Of a stretch of DNA of 64,000 nucleotides, positions 24,696-32,620 are shown in pieces. The DNA is from an uncultured Candidatus Melainabacteria bacterium. GTDB lineage: Bacteria; Cyanobacteriota; Vampirovibrionia; Gastranaerophilales; Gastranaerophilaceae. The translations under genes were made by a program, and so were the position numbers. The notes under the pieces are model-generated. The model saw nothing but the letters and a program-made list of their open reading frames with translations, did no database searches and was not told where the DNA came from. Every line of letters begins with the position of its first letter. Within the stretch, counting starts at the first letter, position 1. Location of the stretch: positions 248,001 through 312,000 of the forward strand of contig CAKUZB010000001.1 of the NCBI GenBank assembly GCA_934717745.1, read 5' to 3'.

Positions 24696-25751
24696 ATGGT
24701 TGCAAATAATAGTATTAATACAGATTTTTCACAACTAACTGATAAAAGAAGCAAAATTGTTCAACAACAGCAACAAAACAATGAAGATATTGCTACGACT
24801 CAAAGTGCAATAGAAAAGAATAGTGCAGATACTGCACAAAATGCTGAAAGCATTTCGATTTCAAATGGCAAGATTGAGGGATTTAATACTAATCTTGTTC
24901 AAGTTACCGGCAAGCAAGACGAAATTAGTAGTGAAGTTGCGTCATTAAAAGTTGAGTTAGAAAAAACTTCAGACGAAGATGTCCAACGTGAAATTAATTC
25001 AAAAATTAAAGAAAAAGAAATTTCTTTAAGAGATTTGGACGATGAAATTAATAAGTTTAATGAAGATTTGAAGACTGAAAAAGAGAATTTAAAAGTTATT
25101 GAAGCCGAAAAAGATAAATTAGATGCTGAAAAAATAAAACTTGATAAAGAAGCAGATATTGAAGAAAAAAAGCAAATCGAATTAGAGAATGCTTTAAAAG
25201 AAGTCGATGCTGAAATAGCAGTTTTTAAAGAGATCTACAGTGCATCAAATGGTAATCCTGATGACATAACTCCACAAACAATTGATGATGCGTTTAATAA
25301 CTTAGAAAAGGCCGTATTAAAAGATGGAGTTGAAATAAAAAATGAAACAAAAAGTGATGATGGGTCAATCGTTAGAGAATATTCAGATGGTACAAAAATT
25401 TATTACGAAAAAGGTGGACATTTAGAATATATAAAACCGTTGGCCGGTAGCAAGCAAGTAGTTGCTGACGATGGACTTTCATATACTGAAGGTTGGGTTG
25501 CTGTAGGCAAAATTTCAACTTCAGAATATAATCAAGGTCAAGAAGATTTCTTCTTCTTTTCTGTAAGTGATAGTACAGTTGATAATGAAGGCAATTTGAG
25601 AAATACTGGAGTTTCCGCCACTTACATGCTGAATGATTTTAATGGAGATAAGACTGAAACAAGATTTTCATCAAAATCATCTTCGTTCTCTATAGGTGGT
25701 TATTCTCACGTGAAAAGTGAAAATCATGCTCGTTTGAAAAATCAACAATAA
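24696..25751 (+). CDS. Coiled-coil protein of unknown function
   Basis: This 351-residue protein has a long charged coiled coil over about residues 15-185 (heptads in ISSEVASLKVELEKTSDE, LRDLDDEINKFNEDLKTE, KDKLDAEKIKLDKEADIE). The C-terminal part is beta-rich and Ser/Gly/Asp-rich (SIVREYSDGTKIYYEKGG, FFFFSVSDSTVDNEGNLR). There is no signal peptide or membrane segment; the N-terminus is polar with a Gln run (QQQQQNNED). GTAGG precedes the ATG. It lies 175 nt beyond the right island repeat and belongs to the host side. I do not recognise the family. Confidence 0.7.
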   Translation: MVANNSINTDFSQLTDKRSKIVQQQQQNNEDIATTQSAIEKNSADTAQNAESISISNGKIEGFNTNLVQVTGKQDEISSEVASLKVELEKTSDEDVQREINSKIKEKEISLRDLDDEINKFNEDLKTEKENLKVIEAEKDKLDAEKIKLDKEADIEEKKQIELENALKEVDAEIAVFKEIYSASNGNPDDITPQTIDDAFNNLEKAVLKDGVEIKNETKSDDGSIVREYSDGTKIYYEKGGHLEYIKPLAGSKQVVADDGLSYTEGWVAVGKISTSEYNQGQEDFFFFSVSDSTVDNEGNLRNTGVSATYMLNDFNGDKTETRFSSKSSSFSIGGYSHVKSENHARLKNQQ

Positions 25752-25806
25752 ATTTTTGAAAAAATAAACTGGAGAACTATATTTGTGGTGAGAATCACCT
25801 TTGCAA

Positions 25807-25839
25807 ATAAAAAAATCCCCAAGATTTCTCTTGAGGATT
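25807..25839 (-). terminator. Terminator of the tRNA Thr-Thr-Tyr operon
   Basis: On the minus strand AATCCTCAAG pairs with CTTGGGGATT (one U-G pair, loop AGAAAT) and is followed by seven or more U residues. It lies 7 nt after the tRNA-Tyr. Confidence 0.75.
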
Positions 25840-25845
25840 AAAATT

Positions 25846-25928
25846 TGGGCAGGGGTGGATTCGAACCACCGTAGACTCGCGTCGACAGATTTACAGTCTG
25901 TTGCCTTTAGCCACTCGGCCACCGACCC
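25846..25928 (-). tRNA. tRNA-Tyr (anticodon GTA)
   Basis: The anticodon stem CAGA/TCTG surrounds CTGTAAA, giving GTA. The long variable arm and the T arm GGTGG-TTCGAAT-CCACC are typical of bacterial tRNA-Tyr. The acceptor pairs GGGTCGG with CCTGCCC, leaving a C-U mismatch at position 5:68 and a U-G pair at 4:69. CCA is not encoded. Confidence 0.93.
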
Positions 25929-25949
25929 ATATCATGCCTTTTTTTTATT

Positions 25950-26021
25950 TGCCCACGACGAGATTTGAACTCGTGACCTCTCCCTTACCAAGGGAGTGCA
26001 CTACCCCTGTGCTACGAGGGC
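25950..26021 (-). tRNA. tRNA-Thr (anticodon GGT)
   Basis: The anticodon stem CTCCC/GGGAG surrounds TTGGTAA, giving GGT. The T arm is ACGAG-TTCAAAT-CTCGT. The acceptor GCCCTCG pairs with CGTGGGC, except for a U-U mismatch at 5:68. Discriminator A; CCA is not encoded. Confidence 0.93.
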
Positions 26022-26053
26022 TTGTTACTCATCTTGAGCCTAGTCATAGAATT

Positions 26054-26125
26054 AGCCGGCAATAGGAATCGAACCTACAACCTACGGTTTACAAAACCGT
26101 TGCTCTACCGTTGAGCTATGCCGGC
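26054..26125 (-). tRNA. tRNA-Thr (anticodon TGT)
   Basis: The anticodon stem ACGGT/ACCGT surrounds TTTGTAA, giving TGT. The acceptor GCCGGCA pairs fully with TGCCGGC, and the T arm is GTAGG-TTCGATT-CCTAT with a terminal mismatch-tolerant pair. Discriminator U; CCA is not encoded. It is the first gene of the three-tRNA operon. Confidence 0.94.
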
Positions 26126-26144
26126 ATCTCTTACGATACTTTCT

Positions 26145-26173
26145 ATTTTAATAAGGAAATAAAAATATGTCAA
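26145..26173 (-). promoter_or_regulatory. Promoter of the tRNA operon (TTGACA, 17 bp, TAAAAT)
   Basis: On the minus strand TTGACA (26173-26168) and TAAAAT (26150-26145) are separated by 17 bp. The -10 element ends 20 nt upstream of the first tRNA. Confidence 0.8.
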
Positions 26174-26313
26174 GCAAAAATTTTGACTTTTTTTTATTTG
26201 TCATTAAATACAAGACAAAATCCACTATTCAGATGAGATTTATATATTTTACTCTAAATCACTTGAATTTAACCGATATACATCATGAGAATAAGAGAAG
26301 CGAGGCGGTAACT

Positions 26314-27009
26314 ATGAAAATTAATGGCGGAGTTCAACTTAACGAAAATGGTTTAAAAACAGCAATTCGTGCTATGCAAGTTCAAACTGCATTAATGTCT
26401 AACGTTAGTAATAACGTTAATGGGTTTGATAAAGTTGGTTATCAACGTAGAGAACCTGTAGTTTCTTCTTTTACCGAATTTCTTGGTGTTGATGGTCTTT
26501 CTACCGTTGTTGATGATACTGTTGGTAGAATTACCATGACTGAAAACCCATTAGACTTAGCAATGGCTTCTAAAGGTTATTTTCAAATCCAGACTCCGGA
26601 CGGTGTTAGAATGACTCGTGATGGTCGTTTTAAAATTGACGTTGAGGGTAACTTCTTAGATTTAGAAGGAAATAAAGTTTTATCTAATACAGGTGTACCA
26701 ATTAAGTTTAATATTCTTCCAGAAAGAATGAAAGATGTCGTAGTTAATACCAGAGGTGCAATTAGTATTTTTGATAGTAAATCTAAAAAACTAAAACACG
26801 TTGCAAATCTCGGAATCGTTGATTCAAATGGTGTAGGCATCGTAAACCCACAAGTTCAACAAGGTTACACAGAATGTTCAAACGTAGCGTTACAAAATGA
26901 ATTTATGAGTTTAATGCCAATAAAAAGAACTTTCGAAGCAAACAGACAAATGTTCTTAATTGAAAATTCAAATCTTCAAAAAACAATCAGCCAATTGGGT
27001 CAAGCATAA
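26314..27009 (+). CDS. Flagellar basal-body rod protein (FlgF/FlgG family)
   Basis: This 231-residue protein belongs to the flagellar rod/hook family. It has the N-terminal helix with SNVSNNVNGFDKVGYQRRE in place of the usual NLANxxTxGYK, the core NPLDLAMASKGYFQIQTPDG and RMTRDGRFKIDVEGNFLDLEG, and the C-terminal helix SNVALQNEFMSLMPIKRTFEANRQM. I chose the ATG at 26314, behind GCGAGGCGGTAACT; an ATG at 26167 overlaps the tRNA promoter region. It forms the distal rod in the periplasm, with the next three genes. Whether it is FlgF or FlgG cannot be decided; it is shorter than typical FlgG (about 260). Confidence 0.85.
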   Translation: MKINGGVQLNENGLKTAIRAMQVQTALMSNVSNNVNGFDKVGYQRREPVVSSFTEFLGVDGLSTVVDDTVGRITMTENPLDLAMASKGYFQIQTPDGVRMTRDGRFKIDVEGNFLDLEGNKVLSNTGVPIKFNILPERMKDVVVNTRGAISIFDSKSKKLKHVANLGIVDSNGVGIVNPQVQQGYTECSNVALQNEFMSLMPIKRTFEANRQMFLIENSNLQKTISQLGQA

Positions 27010-27036
27010 TAAATTAAAAATAGCGAGGTAATAATT

Positions 27037-27759
27037 ATGTATAACTTACAAGGTATAATCAGAAAAAATATTAATAACGCAAGTAGCATGTTTGAAAGAT
27101 TAGGTTACGTAGGTAACAATTTCGCAAACTACAGCACAAATGGTTACAAAGCAGTTCGTTTTGAACAAATTTTATCAGACGACGGTTATGTATCAGGTGC
27201 ATTAAGAACTGATTATCAAAAAGGTTCTTTAAAGGTAACATCAAATCCTTATGATGTGGCAATTGACGGCGAAGGTTTTATTCCAATCGTATCTCCTGAA
27301 GGTGAAGTTGCTTATACAAGAGATGGGTCTTTTAAAAGAGGTAAAGACGGTTACTTGGTAACAAATGATAACTGGATTGTTGGTGCAGGAATTAAACTTC
27401 CACCAAACTTATACAAGTTCCAAATCAAAGAAGACGGCAGAGTTTTTACTTACGATTCAGCAACAGACAGTAAAGGTAAATGCTTAGGAACAATTCCACT
27501 AGTTCAGTTTGATTGTATGGAAGGACTTCAACAAGATTCACATGGTAATAGGGTTTGGCAAACAGCAGAATCAGGTGAACCTAAGTTATTAAAAAATCAC
27601 AATTACATTAAACAACATTACTTAGAAAACTCAAACACAAACGTATATACATCAGTTAACGACATGTTAAGATTAAATGCTTCAATGTTAGCAAGCATGT
27701 CAGTTTTAAAAGTAACAGATGATATGTATAATAAATCAATCAATATTAGAGAATCTTAG
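27037..27759 (+). CDS. Flagellar basal-body rod protein (FlgG/FlgF family), second paralogue
   Basis: This 240-residue paralogue of the preceding gene shows LGYVGNNFANYSTNGYKAVR, then GSLKVTSNPYDVAIDGEGF and the turn YTRDGSFKRGKDGYLVTND, all typical of FlgG/FlgF. The C-terminal helix (NSNTNVYTSVNDMLRLNASM) is less canonical than in FlgG. The ribosome site AGCGAGGTAA is shared with the other three rod genes. The gap to the previous gene is 27 nt. It probably forms the proximal or distal rod. Confidence 0.83.
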   Translation: MYNLQGIIRKNINNASSMFERLGYVGNNFANYSTNGYKAVRFEQILSDDGYVSGALRTDYQKGSLKVTSNPYDVAIDGEGFIPIVSPEGEVAYTRDGSFKRGKDGYLVTNDNWIVGAGIKLPPNLYKFQIKEDGRVFTYDSATDSKGKCLGTIPLVQFDCMEGLQQDSHGNRVWQTAESGEPKLLKNHNYIKQHYLENSNTNVYTSVNDMLRLNASMLASMSVLKVTDDMYNKSINIRES

Positions 27760-27789
27760 TAACAAATAAAATTAGCGAGGTAATATAAA

Positions 27790-28143
27790 ATGGTTTCATT
27801 CAATCCGGTAGATAGTTTTTCTAGAACATCACAAGTTTTAGGACTTGTAGCAAAAAGACAAAAACTTTTAACAGAAAACATTGCAAACGTAGATACACCA
27901 AATTACGTGCGTCAAGATATTAACTTTGCAACAGTATTAGGCAATGCAAATGGTCCAATGGAAACAAGACTTTCTAAAGAAATGGGAACATCAAGCATTG
28001 TAGATCAAGGTGAAGAAGTTGGAGTTAACGTAGCAGACGAATTAATAGGAATGCAACAAAACTCGTTAATTTATACAATGGCAACACGTCGTATGTCTAA
28101 TGTAATTTCTATGATGAAAACTGCACTTAATGTAGGAAGATAA
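27790..28143 (+). CDS. flgB: Flagellar basal-body rod protein FlgB
   Basis: This is a 117-residue proximal rod subunit. The family motif ENIANVDTPNYVRQDINFATV sits near residue 35-55, and the protein ends in the helix LIGMQQNSLIYTMATRRMSN, as in FlgB. Length is slightly below the usual 130. AGCGAGGTAA precedes the ATG. In most bacteria flgB is followed by flgC and fliE; here flgC follows and then a terminator. Confidence 0.88.
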   Translation: MVSFNPVDSFSRTSQVLGLVAKRQKLLTENIANVDTPNYVRQDINFATVLGNANGPMETRLSKEMGTSSIVDQGEEVGVNVADELIGMQQNSLIYTMATRRMSNVISMMKTALNVGR

Positions 28144-28188
28144 CGATATATATAGTAGTTATTAATTCAAAACAAAGCGAGGTAAAAA

Positions 28189-28632
28189 ATGGGTATTTTA
28201 GATTCAATGTACATAGGCTCAAATGCCTTAAAAGCACACGGTAACAGGTTAGACATTCACGCAAAGAATATTGCTAACATTGATACACCAAATTATGTAA
28301 GAAAAATTCCGGTATTGAATACAATCAAAAGTGATAGTTTTGGTGCAATTTTAAATAATATGCAAGACGGAACTTTTGGCTTAGGTTCAACAAGTGCGTT
28401 GCAAGGTGGTGTATCTTATGGTGGTATTGTAGAAGATCCAACTCCGGGGGAAAGAATTTATAAACCCGGACACCCTGATGCAGATGCTAACGGATACATT
28501 AGAAGTTCAAACGTAAATGCAATGGTTGATATTGCTGATGCAATGATGGCACAACGTGCATACGAAGCCAACTTGGCAGTAATGAATATTACAAAAGCAA
28601 TGGCTCTAAAGGCTGCGGAAATTGGTAAGTAA
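28189..28632 (+). CDS. flgC: Flagellar basal-body rod protein FlgC
   Basis: This is a 147-residue rod subunit. Motifs are IHAKNIANIDTPNYVRK at the N-terminus, HPDADANGYIRSSNVNAMVD and the C-terminal helix DAMMAQRAYEANLAVMNIT, all canonical for FlgC. AGCGAGGTAA precedes the ATG. It ends the four-gene rod operon and is followed by a strong terminator. No fliE, fliF or other flagellar gene is found near it. Confidence 0.92.
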   Translation: MGILDSMYIGSNALKAHGNRLDIHAKNIANIDTPNYVRKIPVLNTIKSDSFGAILNNMQDGTFGLGSTSALQGGVSYGGIVEDPTPGERIYKPGHPDADANGYIRSSNVNAMVDIADAMMAQRAYEANLAVMNITKAMALKAAEIGK

Positions 28633-28674
28633 TAAGATAGATTAATAAAATAAAAAAATTAAATACGCTCGCTT

Positions 28675-28717
28675 AAAGACCGTCTGACATGTATACTGCA
28701 TGTCAGACGGTCTTTTT
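28675..28717 (+). terminator. Terminator of the flagellar rod operon
   Basis: The 17-bp stem AAAGACCGTCTGACATG / CATGTCAGACGGTCTTT with loop TATACTG is followed by T residues. It lies 42 nt after the flgC stop. Confidence 0.9.
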
Positions 28718-28840
28718 ATCATCTTTGTAAAATCTTAATTTATTTTTTGTCATATATTTAGATTTTTTTTGAAAAATATTGTATAATATTTTTTACGGAT
28801 AGTTTGTATAAATAAATGAAAATATATAAGGGGATTTTTT

Positions 28841-30925
28841 ATGACGTCATCATTACTTGAAAAAAAAATGTACCCTGCAACTGATTTTGTTGGGGGAAAA
28901 TGGCAACAAGAAATTAATGTTAGAGATTTTATTCAAAAAAACTACACTCCTTACGAAGGGGATTCCAGTTTTTTAGCAGACGCAACAGAGTCAACAAATA
29001 AACTTTGGCAAGAATGTTGTGATTTATTAAAACAAGAACGTGAAAATGGCGGTGTGCTTGATATGGATACAAAAATTGTATCTACAATCACTTCTCATGG
29101 AGCAGGTTACATTGATAAAGATTTAGAAACAATTGTCGGTTTACAGGCAGACAAGCCTCTAAAACGTTCTATGCAACCTTTTGGTGGTATCAGAATGGCT
29201 GAAACTTCTTGTAAATCTTATGGTTACGAAGTTGACCCTGAAGTTTCAAAAATTTTCACTACTTACAGAAAAACTCACAATCAAGGTGTATTTGATGTTT
29301 ACACACCGGAAATGAAAGCCGCAAGACATGCAGCAATTATTACCGGTCTTCCTGATGCATACGGCAGAGGTAGAATCATTGGCGATTATAGAAGAATTGC
29401 TTTGTATGGTATTAATCGACTTATTGAAGATAAAAAAGAGCAATTCAAATCTCTTGAAGGCGAAATGCGTCCTGAACGTATTCAGTTGAGAGAAGAAATT
29501 ACAGACCAAATTCATGCACTTGAACAAATGATTGAACTTGGTAAAATTTACGGTTTTGACATTTCTCAACCTGCTCGTAACGCAAAAGAAGCAATTCAAT
29601 GGTTATATTTTGGTTATCTTTCAGCGATTAAAGAACAAAACGGTGCTGCAATGAGTATCGGTAGAACTTCAACATTCTTGGATATTTATATCGAAAGAGA
29701 TTTGAAAGAGGGGATTATTACTGAAACTGAAGCACAAGAAATGATTGACCATTTCATTATGAAACTTCGTTTGGTAAAATTTGCCAGAACTCCGGAATAC
29801 AATGAATTATTTTCAGGCGACCCAACTTGGGTAACTGAATCAATAGGCGGGGTTGGTGTTGACGGCAGACCTTTAGTTACAAAAAACTCTTTTAGATACC
29901 TTCACACTTTAGAAAACTTAGGTACTGCACCTGAACCTAATTTGACAGTACTTTGGTCAAAAAGATTACCTCATAATTTCAAAAAATATTGTGCACACAT
30001 TTCAATCAAAACTTCATCAGTTCAATACGAAAATGATGATTTGATGAGAGTTACACATGGCGATGATTATGCAATTGCATGTTGTGTTTCTTCAATGGTT
30101 GTTGGTAAAGAAATGCAATTCTTCGGTGCAAGAGCAAACTTAGCAAAATGCTTGTTATATGCAATTAATGGTGGTATAGACGAAAGATTAAAAATTCAAG
30201 TTGGTCCAAAATATCGTCAAATTACTTCTGAATATCTTGATTATGATGAAGTTATGGAAAAATATGAAGATATGATGGAATGGCTTGCAGGCTTATATGT
30301 AAACACATTAAACGTAATTCACTATATGCACGATAAATACTGTTATGAAAGAGCACAAATGGCATTACACGATAGAGATGTAAAACGATATTTTGCAACG
30401 GGTATTGCAGGATTGTCAGTTGTTGCAGACTCTTTATCGGCAATCAAGTATGCAAAAGTTAAAACAATCAGAGATGATAACGGTATTGTTGTGGATTATG
30501 AAGTAGAGGGTGATTTCCCTAAATACGGTAACAATGATGACAGAGTTGACCAAATTGCGGTGGATTTAGTTAAAAACTTCATGGCTAAAATTAGAAAACA
30601 TTATACTTATAGAGATTCTATACCTACAATGTCAATTCTAACAATCACATCAAACGTAGTTTACGGTAAAAAGACAGGTAATACTCCTGACGGAAGAAAA
30701 GCAGGTATCCCTCTTGCACCGGGTGCAAATCCAATGCATGGAAGAGATTCAAATGGTGCAGTTGCATCACTTGCTTCTGTCGCAAAACTTCCGTTTAATG
30801 ATGCTCAAGACGGCATTTCTAACACTTTCTCTATTATTCCAAATGCTTTGGGTAAAGATGAAGTGTTTATGGGCGATTTGAATATCTGTCTTGATGACGG
30901 TTGCTGTAAATCAAATTTACAATAA
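28841..30925 (+). CDS. pflB: Pyruvate formate-lyase large part, lacking the glycyl-radical domain
   Basis: The 694-residue protein matches E. coli-type PflB (about 760 residues), which converts pyruvate and CoA to acetyl-CoA and formate. The active-site pair Cys-Cys is present in YAIACCVSSMVVGKEMQFFG (near residues 413-414), as are SMQPFGGIRMAE, TPEPN-like APEPNLTVLWSKRLP and NTPDGRKAGIPLAPGANPMHG. The chain stops soon after IPNALGKDE with an unrelated tail, VFMGDLNICLDDGCCKSNLQ, so the domain with the radical glycine is absent. That domain is encoded by the next gene, 20 nt downstream with its own ribosome site. An AAGGGG site precedes the ATG. Confidence 0.93.
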   Translation: MTSSLLEKKMYPATDFVGGKWQQEINVRDFIQKNYTPYEGDSSFLADATESTNKLWQECCDLLKQERENGGVLDMDTKIVSTITSHGAGYIDKDLETIVGLQADKPLKRSMQPFGGIRMAETSCKSYGYEVDPEVSKIFTTYRKTHNQGVFDVYTPEMKAARHAAIITGLPDAYGRGRIIGDYRRIALYGINRLIEDKKEQFKSLEGEMRPERIQLREEITDQIHALEQMIELGKIYGFDISQPARNAKEAIQWLYFGYLSAIKEQNGAAMSIGRTSTFLDIYIERDLKEGIITETEAQEMIDHFIMKLRLVKFARTPEYNELFSGDPTWVTESIGGVGVDGRPLVTKNSFRYLHTLENLGTAPEPNLTVLWSKRLPHNFKKYCAHISIKTSSVQYENDDLMRVTHGDDYAIACCVSSMVVGKEMQFFGARANLAKCLLYAINGGIDERLKIQVGPKYRQITSEYLDYDEVMEKYEDMMEWLAGLYVNTLNVIHYMHDKYCYERAQMALHDRDVKRYFATGIAGLSVVADSLSAIKYAKVKTIRDDNGIVVDYEVEGDFPKYGNNDDRVDQIAVDLVKNFMAKIRKHYTYRDSIPTMSILTITSNVVYGKKTGNTPDGRKAGIPLAPGANPMHGRDSNGAVASLASVAKLPFNDAQDGISNTFSIIPNALGKDEVFMGDLNICLDDGCCKSNLQ

Positions 30926-30945
30926 AACTTAGAAAGGAAAAAATT

Positions 30946-31182
30946 ATGACAACAATGCAAGAAGAAAATTTAATAAACCTATTAGACGGATATGTGGAAA
31001 AAGGTGGACATCATTTGAATGTAAATGTTTTTAATAGAGAAACTTTACTTGATGCTCAAGCACACCCTGAAAAATATCCGCAATTAACAGTTAGAGTTTC
31101 AGGATATGCAGTAAATTTTATCAAGTTGACTAAAGAACAACAAGATGATGTTATTTCAAGAACATTCCACAATGCAATGTAA
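30946..31182 (+). CDS. Stand-alone glycyl-radical domain of pyruvate formate-lyase (GrcA-like)
   Basis: This 78-residue protein equals the missing C-terminus of PflB: NLINLLDGYVEKGGHHLNVN, PEKYPQLTVRVSGYAVNFIK and TKEQQDDVISRTFHNAM. The radical glycine is G53 in RVSGYAV. It has its own AAAGGA ribosome site and ATG. E. coli GrcA (YfiD) is similar but is a spare for damaged PFL, which also has its own domain; here it appears to be the only copy, so it should be an obligate subunit. The gene lies between pflB and pflA, and a strong hairpin follows. Confidence 0.9.
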   Translation: MTTMQEENLINLLDGYVEKGGHHLNVNVFNRETLLDAQAHPEKYPQLTVRVSGYAVNFIKLTKEQQDDVISRTFHNAM

Positions 31183-31190
31183 TAGATTTT

Positions 31191-31220
31191 GGGCGGGAGG
31201 CAAAGCCTCCCGCCCTTTTT
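31191..31220 (+). terminator. GC-rich hairpin between the glycyl-radical gene and pflA
   Basis: The 11-bp stem GGGCGGGAGGC / GCCTCCCGCCC with loop AAA is followed by five T residues. It lies 8 nt after the stop of the glycyl-radical gene and 13 nt before the pflA start, so it should reduce read-through and set a low activase-to-enzyme ratio. Confidence 0.85.
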
Positions 31221-31233
31221 AAAAAGAGGAATT

Positions 31234-31986
31234 ATGTCAGAAGAAAAAATATATGGTAATATTCATTCTATAGAATCTTGTGGAACTGTTGACGGTCCCG
31301 GGTTAAGATTTGTTGTTTTTTTACAAGGTTGTCCAATGCGTTGTCAATATTGCCACAATCCTGACAGTTGGTCGACAGAAGAAAATAAAAAAATGTCTGT
31401 CGATGAGATTTTAGAAAAATATGACGGAGTAAAAGAGTTTTTACGTAATGGAGGACTTACTGTTACCGGTGGTGAACCTCTTTTACAGATAGATTTTTTA
31501 ACAGAGTTGTTTAAACAGGCAAAAGAAAAACATATTCACACCGCATTAGATACTTCCGGTATTTTATTTAATAAAAATAATACTGAAAAATTTGACGAAT
31601 TATTAAAATATACTGACCTTGTTTTACTTGATATAAAACATATTAATGATAATGAGCATAAAAAACTTACTGGCATGTCGAATAAAAACATTCTTGATTT
31701 TGCAAAATATTTGTCTGAAAAAGATATTCCTGTATGGATAAGACATGTTGTTGTGCCAACGATTACGGATAACGAAAAATTCTTATTGCAACTAGGTGAA
31801 TTTTTGGCGACGTTAAAAAATGTCAAAGCATTAGATGTTTTGCCTTATCACGATATGGCAATTCCAAAATACGAAAATTTAAAAATAGATTATCCTTTAA
31901 AAGGTATAAAACCTTTGTCAAAGGAAGAAGCAATAAAAGCGAGAGATATAATATTAAATTCAATTAAAAACGCCTTAAATCAGTAA
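31234..31986 (+). CDS. pflA: Pyruvate formate-lyase activating enzyme
   Basis: This radical SAM enzyme of 250 residues generates the glycyl radical of pyruvate formate-lyase. The cluster motif C33-x3-C37-x2-C40 lies in LQGCPMRCQYCHNPDSW; SCGTVDGPGLRFVVF upstream and GLTVTGGEPLLQIDF (the GGE motif) downstream are canonical. I chose the ATG at 31234 because it follows AGAGGA and the intercistronic hairpin; an earlier ATG at 31189 would put the hairpin inside the coding region. It is the third gene of the pfl cluster. Confidence 0.93.
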   Translation: MSEEKIYGNIHSIESCGTVDGPGLRFVVFLQGCPMRCQYCHNPDSWSTEENKKMSVDEILEKYDGVKEFLRNGGLTVTGGEPLLQIDFLTELFKQAKEKHIHTALDTSGILFNKNNTEKFDELLKYTDLVLLDIKHINDNEHKKLTGMSNKNILDFAKYLSEKDIPVWIRHVVVPTITDNEKFLLQLGEFLATLKNVKALDVLPYHDMAIPKYENLKIDYPLKGIKPLSKEEAIKARDIILNSIKNALNQ

Positions 31987-32062
31987 TAACATAAATTTAA
32001 CCTAAAAAGGCTTGTTTTTCTTATTCTGAATGTTAAGTTTTGCAAAGAAAAAAATATACTTG

Positions 32063-32091
32063 TTGACAATACACTTTTTCTTTTGTACTAT
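32063..32091 (+). promoter_or_regulatory. Promoter (TTGACA, 17 bp, TACTAT)
   Basis: TTGACA at 32063-32068 and TACTAT at 32086-32091 are 17 bp apart. They precede the small FTAK-motif gene by about 50 nt. Confidence 0.7.
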
Positions 32092-32144
32092 TACAAATGT
32101 AGTAGGTGTTAATTTTTAAGACTTTTAAGGAAAGGAGAACGAAA

Positions 32145-32561
32145 ATGAAAATTAATGCGGTATCGACGCAACCGAATTTTACGGCAAAAGTAAAAAGTAA
32201 CGAGTACATGCAAGATGCTATTAAAAATAGCAAAATGAATGAGTTAGAAGATTTAAAACAATCTTTAACTGCACTAAAAAAAGTTTATCCAAAAGATGTA
32301 TTAGAAATTAACAAACAAGAACGAAATAGCGTAAGCGTTAAAAATTTAACTAAAAATACAACTTCTACATTTAAAGGCGAGCAAGAATGCATTCAAGCAG
32401 GAGGTTTCCCATTTAAAACAAACAAACCTGTATATTTGCCGGATCTTCTAATGAAAATTGCAACAAAAGGTTCAGACGAATATAATAAAGTTTTTAATGT
32501 AAAACCTGAGCCAACAAAAGAAGAAAAGACACAAAAAGAAGTTTTAGATATGCTAGCATAG
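32145..32561 (+). CDS. Small FTAK-motif protein
   Basis: This 138-residue protein starts at the ATG at 32145, 7 nt after AGGAG. Its N-terminus, MKINAVSTQPNFTAKVKSNE, carries the PNFTAK motif shared with proteins encoded at 8170, 32621 and 51562. The rest is charged, with a helical stretch (MNELEDLKQSLTALKKVYPK) and a beta-rich centre (RNSVSVKNLTKNTTSTFKG). There is no signal peptide or membrane segment. It converges on another motif-bearing gene across a shared terminator. Function unknown. Confidence 0.75.
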   Translation: MKINAVSTQPNFTAKVKSNEYMQDAIKNSKMNELEDLKQSLTALKKVYPKDVLEINKQERNSVSVKNLTKNTTSTFKGEQECIQAGGFPFKTNKPVYLPDLLMKIATKGSDEYNKVFNVKPEPTKEEKTQKEVLDMLA

Positions 32562-32573
32562 TTTATAACTTAT

Positions 32574-32609
32574 AAAAAAAGAACCGAGATAAAAATCGGT
32601 TCTTTTTTT
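32574..32609. terminator. Bidirectional terminator between two FTA-motif genes
   Basis: AGAACCGA pairs with TCGGTTCT, flanked by A7 and T7 runs, so the stem extends and either strand has a U tract. Confidence 0.88.
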
Positions 32610-32620
32610 GTTATTTTTTT

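Noticed and set aside
24696..25751. Coiled-coil gene as part of the tRNA-Phe island
   Set aside because: It lies 175 nt outside the right direct repeat, so it belongs to the flanking chromosome unless a further repeat exists beyond it; none was found.
26255..26279. Possible sigma-28 promoter (TAAA ... CCGATAT) before the flagellar genes
   Set aside because: The -10-like CCGATAT is suggestive, but the spacing from TAAA is about two bases short of the consensus and the -35 is incomplete.
30900..30960. Frameshift or sequencing error in pflB
   Set aside because: The large part ends in a distinct tail and a stop, and the radical domain has its own ribosome site and start 20 nt later; a simple indel would not produce this.
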